DNA from: Gnetum montanum | Taxonomy: Eukaryota > Streptophyta > Gnetopsida > Gnetales > Gnetaceae | Direction: 5' to 3' | NCBI GenBank assembly: GCA_015680685.1 | Contig: MNCI01014441.1 | Span: 422,143 to 486,142 of the forward strand | Length of the DNA stretch: 64,000 nucleotides | Shown here: positions 23,628 through 33,300 of the stretch, one piece after another | Position numbering within the stretch: the first letter of the stretch is position 1 | How the letters are laid out: every line of letters begins with the position of its first letter | Notes under the pieces: generated by a model | What the model was told of the DNA's origin: nothing | Seen by the model: the letters and a program-made list of their open reading frames with translations, nothing else | Database searches by the model: none | Made by a program: the position numbers and the translations under genes

Positions 23628-24215
23628 TGTATCGTCCGAAATCGTCGGTCTCCGACTGGAAGGAAACAGAAACCAGGAGATCTCCGAACACGCACAGAAG
23701 ATCCTACCTTCGCTTGAGGGCAAGCTGGAATTGATGAAGGTAGAGTACCTTGAGTGGTCCGCACGTAGATCATGCAAGGATTTCCCCAAACGTACACCAA
23801 AGTGCTACACGCTGGGTTATATGTAAATGGTGTAACAGGCGTAAAGTAGAGCGTAAACAGCGTAACTGACGTGAACGGAGGATAAACGTAGAAGGGTGTA
23901 AATAGTATACGTGCAATAATTAATGCAAAACTATAACAGATTTTAGGAAGAAAATGTAACAATGCTATTTCAAAATGAGAGTTACAATGCACCGGTCTAA
24001 CGCAGTTGTGGCTTTGACACAAGGCGAACGAATAGCCCTGGTGGATGCAGGGGTGACTATGGGCTGGTTCAAACTGTAAGCACAGCGTAGAGGCTGTATG
24101 CTCAACGTACAGAGTTGAAGTCCAGCGTCTCAGGTTCTCTGCTCTAGTTCTTAGCATCTCTATTTTTTCTCTAGTTTGCTCAAATTTTTGCCCCCCGATC
24201 TAATGAAAAACTGGG

Positions 24216-24225
24216 ATTTTTATAC
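24216..24225 (-). promoter_or_regulatory. TATA box of element C LTR
   Basis: Minus-strand GTATAAAAAT, identical in the other LTR at 41,111-41,120. It follows the palindrome array in the direction of transcription. Confidence 0.6.
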
Positions 24226-24289
24226 AGGTTTGGTCGTTAGACTCAGGTTAGGTGACATGTGGCGTGTTGACCGGGTGTGAAAGAATAGA

Positions 24290-24670
24290 ATTTACAAGTG
24301 TACAACATGCTACATTTTCTGGGCGTATACGCTGTATCAGGTGGGCGTAGACTTTGGGTGTATACGCTGGTGTATGCTGGGCGTATACGCTGGACATATA
24401 CGCTGATGGATGCTAGGCGTATACATTGGGTGTATACTCTGATGGTTGCTCTATTCGTGTGAATTGTTTCCTTGTACTAAATCTTGTTCTGCAGTGCTGT
24501 TTCCATGCCATCTTCGGGGATTGCATGCCGGGCGTATACATCAGTCATACCTGCTAAGCGTACATGTGAGGCATGTAAGCTGGGCGTGTATGCTGGACGT
24601 CTCTGGAGTGTATACGCTGGGCATATACATTGTGAACATCGGGCGTATACGCTGAGAATACATAGTGTAA
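24290..24670. repeat. Palindromic array in U3 of element C (3' LTR copy)
   Basis: Many copies of the palindrome AGCGTATACGCT, with derivatives such as GGGCGTATACGCTGG, GCGTAGAC and GCATATACG. They are arranged irregularly every 15-40 bp. The corresponding array in the right LTR is at 41,210-41,640. Confidence 0.9.
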
Positions 24671-24845
24671 ACTAAGTATTTTAAGCTCCAAAGTTGCCAG
24701 GTTTGATAGCAGATGTTGTCGTGGTCGTCGGTGGGTCCCAGGGAATTGCTCCTTGTTGCATTCGACTCCACTTGAAACTGTCTGTGGGGTCCTCAAGCTC
24801 GATTCTTATTGGAAACGTACTAAGCTCAGAATTTGTGGTGTTTCA

Positions 24846-24860
24846 TTGGCCCCTCTTTGT
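24846..24860 (-). promoter_or_regulatory. Polypurine tract of element C
   Basis: Minus-strand ACAAAGAGGGGCCAA abuts the 3' LTR. It is the same run as in element B (9,354-9,367). Confidence 0.75.
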
Positions 24861-25845
24861 TGATGCTTGGAGGAATCAACCCGAGAAGCGTCGACAAAGA
24901 AGTGCAAAACACCATAAGCAACTCGATAGAGGCTTTGTCCTTGGCCACCTGATTAGACATCATCGCATCGTGTTCAGTAGTACATGGGATTGTGGGAAAT
25001 GGAATTCGTATTTGATAGGGAGAGGAAAACTGTGGGGATTCGAGAGGAATCAGGGTTGTGTATACAGGTCATGCTGATCCTTGTCAATAGCCATTGTTTG
25101 GCAAACTCAGAATCAAGACGTGAGATGTGCGTTCTTTGGCGGAACAAGACTCGTGTCCGAGAGGACTTGTTGGCAAAACCAAAGCTACATGATGATGTGT
25201 TGCATTCTTTAGAGGAACAGGACCCTTGCTTAATGTTCAATGGGGAACCTATTGGCAAAGAGCCAAAGCCATGCAATAGAATGTTTCTTGATTGTCTTAG
25301 ACATGAGCATTTTCTTTTGAGGCCACTGTCGTCCCATCTTGTGTTTTATGCGGGAAGTGACAACGCTTTTTTTTGGGTTCTTATACTCATGCTCAAATGT
25401 CATATTGTGAGTTGCAATCGCTTAAGAGTGGTGCAATATGCAACGGTATGTTCGATGTTTTTGGGTTGTACCAGGTGTGTTCGGGATGTAACCAAGTTTA
25501 AGGTGTTGAGGGATAGGCGAGATATGAAATGGGGGATGTACTAGTGAATGGTTTGATTTAGTCTTGTCACATGCACTGCAAACAATGTCTCACCTTGCTG
25601 CTCATGATGAAGTGCATTCTTGTACGAACACCTCTGAGTGTCATCCTGCAAACACAACTCCGAAAAGACAAGAAAATCATGGGCGAGTGAGCAAGCTTAG
25701 ACTTAAACAACTACTGATGAAACAAAGGCAACTAATAGGATTTCAGGCACTATATATGGCAGCAATGTTGTTAGGATTATCTGATGGCGAGTGGTGCAGT
25801 TATTCTGACAAAGTTTGAATGTAGCTACAAATTGAGCAACCAGAG
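24861..25845. other. Element C 3' non-coding region with an unassigned plus-strand open stretch
   Basis: A plus-strand open stretch of 186 codons starts at 24,984 and ends at 25,544. Its N-terminus (MEFVFDRERKTVGI) loosely resembles the C-terminal strand of pepsin-like aspartic proteases, but nothing else in it supports that. Element B has no equivalent open frame in its matching region. I regard it as probably not a gene. The remaining sequence shows nothing recognisable. Confidence 0.35.
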
Positions 25846-25849
25846 ATAT

Positions 25850-26200
25850 AATTGCCAGTTTATAGTCTTAGCGGACTATCATGGGTTAGTTTTATGTCAT
25901 GACCCGTTGGACATTTCCCGTTTAGCGTCGTGGCGAATGGTGCATTTCCAGTTTCTAGTCTTGGCAGATCATGAAGAGGCAAGCCAGTTTATAGTCTTAG
26001 CAGACTCTGGTGAATGCAACTATGGCAATTTACTATCGTACCGGATGGATGCTAGTTTATTATCATTGCAGATGCTATGCGGTATCAATTTATTGTCATG
26101 ATGCCAGGACAGTTCTATGGTATCAATTTACCATCATGATTCCAGGACGCTGTGTGGTATCAGTTTATAGTTGTGATGCCAGGACTCGCACGTATCTAAG
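25850..26200. repeat. Tandem repeat block C3 (AGTTTATAGTC-type), after integrase
   Basis: Units of 35-45 bp with core CCAGTTTATAGTCTTAGCGG followed by AC, drifting to ATCAATTTACCATCATGATT towards the right. It occupies the same place, between integrase and the 3' non-coding region, as 10,735-11,135 in element B. Confidence 0.8.
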
Positions 26201-26239
26201 CTTGTACTCAAATATGGAATGGTTTCAAGAACAAGTGAT

Positions 26240-27550
26240 TAGTAGGATTTGCAAGCTCATGCCCTTCCATATCAGCTAACTTGAATGCTCTGTTGTCGTA
26301 TGATTTGGTGACCAAGTAGGGCCCTTCCCAATTGGCTGAGAATTTTTCCAGGTGTTCCCGAATGGCCTTAAGTACAAGTCACCTTCTTTGATGGGGCGCT
26401 TATGAATGTCATGTTGATGGCGCTATGATTGTTGTTTTTGGTACCATTGAATCTAATCAAGTGCACATATGCATTCCTCCTCCACCGAGTCCAGGTCAAT
26501 GATGCGCAAGTCATTGTTTTGCCCTTCGTCGAGGAGTCCGAAAAGTGTGATCCTTAAAGATGGTACCTACAATTCCAAGGGTAAAACAGCTTCTAAACCG
26601 TAAACAAGGCTATATGGCATTTTACCTGTTGAAGTTCGATGCGTCGTGCGATATGTCCACAGTGCATATACCAGCTGTTCGTGCCATTTTCTCTTGCTTC
26701 GAGTAAGCATCTTTTTAAGTATTGTAATGATGGTTTTGTTTGTTGCCTCTACTTACCCATTTCTTTGAGGGTAGTAAGGGGATGAAAATGAGTTTTTGAT
26801 CCCCAGGCTTTCACAGAAGGTTTTGGTTTCGGCACTGCTAAATTGTGGCCTGTTGTTAGTGATGATGGTCATGGGGATGCCAAAACGGGTCACAATGTTT
26901 TCAAGGATGAAGTTGCACATATTTTTAGATGTGGTTTTTCGAAGGGGAACAGCTTCTAACCACTTCGTGAAATACTCTGTCGCGGTTATGATGAAACTGT
27001 GTCCTATAGAAGATGAGGGTGTTATAGGTCCGATAAGGTCCAACCCCCACTTTTGGCAGGCCCATGTGATTGGCGCTGTGTGTAACTCATTTGGTGGGAT
27101 ATGGATTAGATTACCGTGTCTCTGACAAGTACTACATGTTTTAGCCTTAGATAGACAATCATACTCCATGTGTGGCCAATAATAGCCTAAGCACCTTATT
27201 TTCGTTGCCATTGCTTTTGGTGCTATATGTCCTCCGCATAGTCCGTCATGTATTTGCTCAACGATGGTTTGGGCATCAGTGCTATTAACGCATGTTAACA
27301 GTATGCCTTCGTAGGATCGATGACACAATGTGTCCCCTACCAGTGCATATTGCTTAGAACACTTTCGTACCGCGTCTTTTTGTGCATTTGTTAAGTGTTG
27401 CGGTGTTTCACCACGTAGAAGGTACTCTTTTATGTCTTCATACCATTCTATCACGTGTGTTGTGCTAACGGATGCGATTGGCAAGGTATCAAGAGTATTG
27501 ATTATTGGTTTGGCACTGGTTATGGAGCTTGGCAACGTATGGAACATGTT
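26240..27550 (-). pseudogene. Element C integrase
   Basis: On the minus strand, a zinc-binding domain has the paired cysteines in CSTCQRHG (near 27,110-27,140). The core has WGLDLIGPITP (first aspartate), an aligned second site reading ITNNRPQFSS where element B has VTDNEPQFSS (aspartate replaced by asparagine), and PYYPQRNG followed by a stop and VEATNK (glutamate retained, near 26,730). The main open part is 26,753-27,661. The C-terminal strand near 26,280-26,340 is out of frame. The D-to-N change and the stop mean it is inactive. Confidence 0.8.
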
Positions 27551-27559
27551 GGGTGATAT

Positions 27560-28206
27560 GTTTAATGCTAAGGTGGCCAGTGCGTCTGCGATGGTATTAT
27601 CGTTTCTAGAGACGTGTTGCACATCGATGTTTTCAAATCGCCTCATTAAATGTTTTGCCAAGTCACAATATGGTTGTAAACATTACACTTTGCATGTATA
27701 AATATCTGTGATTTGGTTCAAAACCAGTTGTGAATCTCCTCTGACCACCAGTCGTGTGATGTCTGAAGCTAGTGCTGCCACGAGACCTCTAAGAGACCTT
27801 CATACTCTACTATGTTGTTGGTACAGTGAAAGTTGAAACGATAAGCAAAGGATCTGATCTCCTCGGAAGGATAGATGATGACAACGGTAACACTTCCCCC
27901 TCGAGAGGTGGATGCTCCATCAAAGTTTAGAATAGCGTCGTAGTCATTGGGTACTATGTCTATTGCGCTTACATTTTCATCCGAGAATTCTGGCTCTATC
28001 GTTGCTTGATCGTGCGTTGGTGACGTGGTCAGTTGATTTGCTATGGCTTGACCCTTAACTGATGATTACGCTATGTAATGTAGGTCAAACTTGGCTATCA
28101 TGGCTTTCCAACGGGCTATTCAACTTGTCTCGTAAATATTTTCGATCATGGCTCTCAGCACATTATCCTTGCAAATTATGTTAACTTGATTACGGAAGAG
28201 GTAATG
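27560..28206 (-). pseudogene. Element C second (archaeal-type) RNase H
   Basis: The minus strand contains ILNFDGASTSRGGSVTVV (about 27,885-27,940), CTNNIVEYEG (27,800-27,830) and the closing motif SRNDNTIADALATLA (27,560-27,620). These are the marks of the extra RNase H of plant Tat elements. A frame break near 27,680-27,790 separates the last motif. It lies between RT and integrase as in element B. Confidence 0.8.
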
Positions 28207-29690
28207 TCACCATTTCTTTAGAGAAAAGACCAGGGCTAACCACAACCTCTCCACCTCATTGTACCTTTTCTCATGGGCAACTAATGCATGGCTTAAGTAA
28301 TAGACAGGGACTTCAGTTCCATCATCTTGTTTCTGGCAAAGCATAGACGCAATTGACGAATCTGAAGTGGCGAGGTAGATGTAAAACGGTCTATCATTTT
28401 GAGGTGGATAAACCGTGGGTAGTCGAACAAGTGTCGTTTTAATATGGTCAAATGCTTCTTGGCACTGTGGAGTCCATTCAAAATGGACGTTCTTGCGTAG
28501 CAAGTGGTTCATAGGTTTAAACTTGTCTATTAGTTTTTCTATGAAATGTCTGATGAACTGTAATCTACCTTGTAAACCTTGAAGTTTGGTAAGGTTGCCA
28601 GGTGGTTTTAAGTTTGTTATGGCCTTAACTTTATCGGGGTCTACTCGTATCCCTACTTCTGAGGCTATGAATCCAAGCATTTTGCCTGTTTTGACTCTGA
28701 AGATGCATTTCTTTGGGTTAAGTCTCAGTTCATATTTTAAACAATGCTTTAGTACTAGGTTAAGATCTTGTACATGTTGTTCTGATGTCTTCGATTTAAC
28801 CATGATATCATCCACGTAATTGTTGAGCGAGTGTAGCATGTAGTCACTAAAAATGAATGTCATCGCCCTTTGATATGTGGCCCTAGCATTCTTGAGACCG
28901 AAGGGCATCATTGTATAACAAAAGATTTCCCATGGCATCATAAAGGTAGTCCGGAGCTGATGCTCCAGGTTAATGCGTATTTGGTTGTATCCTGAGAAAC
29001 CATCCATAAAAGATAATAGGGCATGCCCAGTGGTTGAGTCAACAAGTTGATCGATGCTAGGTAGGGGGAAATCATCTTTTATGGTTGCAACATTTAGATC
29101 TCGAAAGTCAATGCATAAGCGAATACTTCCGTTCTTTTTCAGGACAATGACCATGTTGGATACCCAATCGACATAATCAACGGCCCAAATGAAACCAGCC
29201 TAATAAAGCTTGGTGATCACATTGAGAACTGCCAATGCCACCTCAGGTTTAACCTTTCATGCCTTTTACTTCACTGACCTCAATTTTGGATCAAGGATAA
29301 TATTATGCTGGACGATTCAAGGATCCAATCCAGGCATGTCTGTGTATGACCACGCGAATGCTTTTATGTTGTTCCTAAGCACATCCTCTATGTCTTTGGC
29401 CAGTTGAGGTTGTAGTAATGTACTTAGTTTTAATGTTTTAATTTCTCCATCGGGCATGGCGATGGGGGTTTTGGTCAACGGGTCTTCGGTGATGTTTTCG
29501 GCTTCTATGTCAAGGGGCTTTGTCATACCTTTGTAGTTATCTAGCGTTTTCTGTGTTGAGGCTATGACTGCATTGTCCATTGGTAAGCTTAAGTGGATGA
29601 GATTTATGTCTATGTTTCTCGCGATCTTTCCATACGGCCCATCGATGATTAACGGTGCGGGTAAATGCTGACAATCTATCGGGCTTGCTC
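28207..29690 (-). pseudogene. Element C reverse transcriptase with linker and RT-linked RNase H
   Basis: Longest readable RT in the window (28,207-29,154 open). Motifs are VLKKNGSIRLCIDFRDLN, LSFMDGFSGYNQIRIN, MPFGLKNARATY, active site YVDDIMVKSK, connection GLQGRLQFIRHFI, and RNase H start YIYLATSDSSIASMLCQK. The N-terminal linker (29,317-29,690) contains AFAWSYTDMPGLDP and is cut from RT by stops near 29,160-29,310. The reading begins at a putative splice acceptor (29,691-29,692). Confidence 0.9.
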
Positions 29691-29720
29691 CTGCCAATAA
29701 ACAGAGAGCAGAATGAGCTA
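29691..29720 (-). promoter_or_regulatory. Putative 3' splice site before RT (element C)
   Basis: Minus strand CTCTCTGTTTATTGGCAG then GAGCAAGCC. It has a pyrimidine-rich run, a CAG and a coding start aligned with element B's TAG/GAG site at 14,679. This supports a protease-RT intron of about 6 kb on the sense strand. The donor side near 35,640-35,700 shows no obvious GTAAGT. Confidence 0.55.
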
Positions 29721-29799
29721 ATAGGTATTGTTCGATGTTCTCTGGCAGCGTAAGTTATGTGTACATGCATGATGGTGGTTTATTGTCACACCGGGATGC

Positions 29800-29905
29800 A
29801 TGGTAGTTTAAGGCCTTACCGGGCCAAATGCAATCCGCGGGTGGCAGTTTAAGACCTTACCGGGCCGCCATGGCAGTTTAAGGCCATACCGGGCCGGATA
29901 ATGTA
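29800..29905. repeat. Tandem repeat block C2 (AGTTTAAGGCC-type), before RT
   Basis: Three to four units with core CAGTTTAAGGCCTTACCGGG followed by CC. It lies between the RT splice acceptor and the antisense gene promoter, matching 14,770-15,195 in element B but much shorter. Confidence 0.8.
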
Positions 29906-30099
29906 CATAGGAGAGTTTGCACTAGAATGTTCGATGTGGACATCTGAAGTTGGTTTATAGGGGAACTGGGATGTAGTAATATTTGTTTTGTTTTAAATAT
30001 ATTTTTTTTGTGTTTGTGAACAAATTTTAATTAAAATAATAAAAAAAAAGCAAAGTGCAAGGCGGCAGCGGCGGTAGCGACAGCAATGGCACTCAGCGC

Positions 30100-30107
30100 T
30101 ATATAAA
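30100..30107 (+). promoter_or_regulatory. TATA box of the antisense gene (element C copy)
   Basis: TATATAAA on the plus strand, about 265 bp before the first ATG at 30,373. The intervening leader (30,140-30,360) is built of GCGTAAGCGTAAAC/GCGTAGAC repeats. Confidence 0.5.
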
Positions 30108-30139
30108 GGGCAAGGGCATCATTTGTAAACACCGTAAAT

Positions 30140-30360
30140 TTGAAGTGAGCGTAGATATCGAGCGTAAGCGTAAACGGTGAGTGTAGCGTAAACCCTGAGC
30201 GTAAGCGTAGACGACAAAACCCTGAGCATAAGCGTAGACGACGAAACCCTGAGCGTAAACCTCCAACTCCGGCGTAAGCGTAAACTTCCAACTCCGGCGT
30301 AGAGGCTCAGCATGAGCGTAGAGGTTCAAGCATCGGCATAGAGACTCAGACCCCGGCGTA
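30140..30360. repeat. GCGTA repeats in the leader of the antisense gene (element C)
   Basis: Short irregular repeats of GAGCGTAAGCGTAGACGAC and GCGTAAACTCC-like units. They carry the half-site AGCGTA of the element C LTR palindrome, mostly in a single orientation. Confidence 0.75.
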
Positions 30361-30372
30361 GAGGCCGTTGAA

Positions 30373-33300
30373 ATGGGCAAGGGCAAGGAGGTAGAAAGCG
30401 AGGGGAGGAAGGGGCCTGATCTAACTTTCGCAGAGGAGAGCGAGGCCATGCTGCAGTGTCTGCCCAGGCCGAGGGTTCCATCGTGGCCTAGATCATCACA
30501 CAGGTAGGCCCTAATCCTGTCTCTGTTAGTTATTTTCATTTGTACATATTATTTTGGCGTAGATAATCTTCGTAGCGTAGAGAGTTTCGGCGTATACGCT
30601 CAGCGTAGAGGGTTTCGGCATATACGCCCAACGTAGACAGTTAGCGTGGAGGCCCTGTACGCTGAGCGTAGAAGGTTTCCTTAGCGTACAATGTAAACAA
30701 TTTGAACAGTGTGTAGCGTAGATGATTTTCATAGCGTATACGCTGACTGTTTTCACGGTGTATACGCCGACTGTCTACATAGTATCCAGCATAAACTATT
30801 TACACAGTGTTCAATGTAAACTGTTTACACAGTGTTCAATGTAAACTGTTTACACAACATATACACTGAAGGTTTTTATGACGTATACACTGAGAATTTT
30901 TACAGCATATACGCTGAGCGTGAACAGTTTCTTCTTTTTCAGGCGGCGTATAATGTAGACCTGTTTGCATGGCAAGAACTGTTTTCACAGCGTAAACTAG
31001 TTTTACAGCATATATGTCAACTGCGAATAAGTGCGAACACTTTGTTGGTAGCGTATATGCTGAGTTAAATAGCTTTTGACAGCGTATACGCCCAGCATAT
31101 ACGCCCAGCATAAACAGTTAGTAATTTTTCTAAGTGTCGGCCTACAATATGAAATTTTGTTTCTCATCTCATTTTCATGCATGGCTAATTTATCGTGGCA
31201 TTTTGGTTGATTGCAAGGACACTGAACCTTTTCTCCTGGTAGTTGAGCTAGTGGGGGTACTGACGTGGTTTGGCCCCATTGAGGCCGATGAGCCTACCCC
31301 TAATCTCACCATTGACAACAATGGGGTTTGGTTCAGAGAAGGGGCGTGCGAATTCCTCGTCTTTATCTTGGATAGGTTTAAAGTGGTGGTCTGGTCACAT
31401 CTAAGTGAACAAGTGGCACGGAGCGTGCTTGAGGCCATGTTGCTAGGAGCTTCCGAGGGCATCGTGGTTTTTATGGAGGATATCGATGAAGGGCCGCTTG
31501 TGATTGAGGGCGGTCCCTCTGGTAGGCCCAGGTCTACTCGCCCGTTAGCGCGCGTGTGGGCCCAATTGCCACAAGGGCATAATTACCTCAACAACACTCT
31601 ATTTTTAGCTACGTGTGCGCACATGCTGTTCCAGAACACTCCTAGCACAGTGTACTGGGTGGATAGGTAAGATCGTTTAAGCTTATCGTTTCTTTTCGTC
31701 GTTTGGTATTTGCTTCTGTTTTGACAACCGTTCTTTTGTAGGCCCTAAGTTAACCCAGACGAAACATGCGTTAATGATGATGGGCTTGCCCTAGCTCATA
31801 CCGCTCTAGAAACCTTTATGGCGGGTCCCACCCTTCGTGGAGCTGTGTTAGCTCAAACCAAGGGTGATATTGTGCATTTTTATAAATGATTTTCTAGAGC
31901 GTTCACCCAATGCATAGCTCGTGGATGGTTGCATGGAGATTGGTCGCCTAAAAGACCAATTTTTCCTCGTGACTCTGACTTGGGTAGCACCTCTAAGTCC
32001 ACCACTGAAGGTAAGTGGCAGTATTTTCTAGATGTGTTAATGTGTTTGTTCAACTGCTGGGGGTTATACTGACGTGATGGTTTCGAATTGTATCCACAAT
32101 TGATGTCCCTCCCGGTAGAGACCCTGTCACAACCGGACGAACTGAGAGTACTCTCTCGATGAAGTTCAGGGAGATCAGCAAGGCTCAGAAATGGTTGCGC
32201 ACTCATGCCCCGCCATCCATCATTCGTTGTTTAGGTGACGCCGGCCTTATGGAGCTCTTTACAACTCCGAGCCCTGATGTATCGATAGCCGAAATGATCG
32301 AAATTGTCAATTCATTCGACAAATCTATCTCCTACTATAGCACCCGGATTAAGGGTGTTAAGATAGTTTTCCATCTGTTGCCTGAATTCTTTTCAAACCT
32401 ATTTGGTGTACTGGCGGATGGTATAAATGTAGTTTTGGACAGGGCTCATAAAAAGCTCCATATGATTCGTGAATTAGAGGACTGGTTGGGCATTACCAAG
32501 GGTGCTAAGGGATTCCCCATGCAGGGGAAGTCAAAAGTTAAGGAAGTTAATGAATTATATCCCCTGTTTAGGGCACGAGTATTCCCTAAATCCCTTTCCC
32601 AGGTGCGGAGTCTTGGTGTTGAAGCTGTGCGTATTATGCGAACCGTCCTAGAAACTAGAATGCGTTATAACTGGACCCAATTTTTGTTGTTAGGCCTTAA
32701 CAAGGAAATAGTGCGATTGCACCCAAATGTCAAGGTGCAATCCCACTTTACCTTTGCATTCTTTGCTGGTTATCTACACCGCTTAGCCAAGTTTCTGGTG
32801 GTTCGCGCGGACAACAAGTATGTTCTGCGGGATCGAGGTCAATTATCCTGCCCATGGATCAACCATTTGTTTGAAACAGCCGAGTCCCAAGATGCGCTCG
32901 AGGGAATTGATGAATCTGTATCTATCATGACAGGGGGGTCATCTGGTACCTCAATCCACACACGTGACAGTGTAGGATTGGAACCAGACGATGTGCCTTA
33001 TACTGCCAAGAGAGCAGAACAGGTCATCAAAGAGACCATCGGTAAGGCTAAGTCAAAGCTGACAAAGCGTGAACGTTCAACCGAGGAGGCCTCGAATGTG
33101 GACAAGCCACGGTTGAAGCACATACGATTCAAGATGCCTGTCTGAGGTAAGTAAACTCAGTATTCTTATTACTTTTTTTCGTCTTATTCATAATTTTTTA
33201 TTTTGACCGCTTACACGCCACTGATGCCTTCAGACCTGACTCGAGAAGTGAGGAGGCAAGAATTAGAGACAATCATTGAAGAGGAGGAAGCTACAACAGA

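Larger units (their letters stand above)
23628..24845 (-). repeat. Element C 3' LTR
   Basis: Partner of 40,522-41,806. It begins TGTATCGTCC and ends GTGGTGTTTCA. It has a TATA-like box at 24,216-24,225 on the minus strand and a palindrome-rich U3 upstream. A long open stretch starts at 24,157 in R and runs through U5. It is also open in the other LTR (41,051 downwards), but the two copies differ by many amino-acid changes, so no coding constraint is evident. Confidence 0.9.

Noticed and set aside
24446-24771. Open stretches on both strands in the C LTR (also 41,318-41,625)
   Set aside because: They are translations of the GCGTATACGC array. The palindrome gives open frames on both strands.
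32159-33145. Plant mobile domain (aminotransferase-like, MAIN/MAIL type) in the antisense gene
   Set aside because: I looked for its characteristic WHLP/GE-type core and did not find it. The putative plant transposon protein layout fits better.
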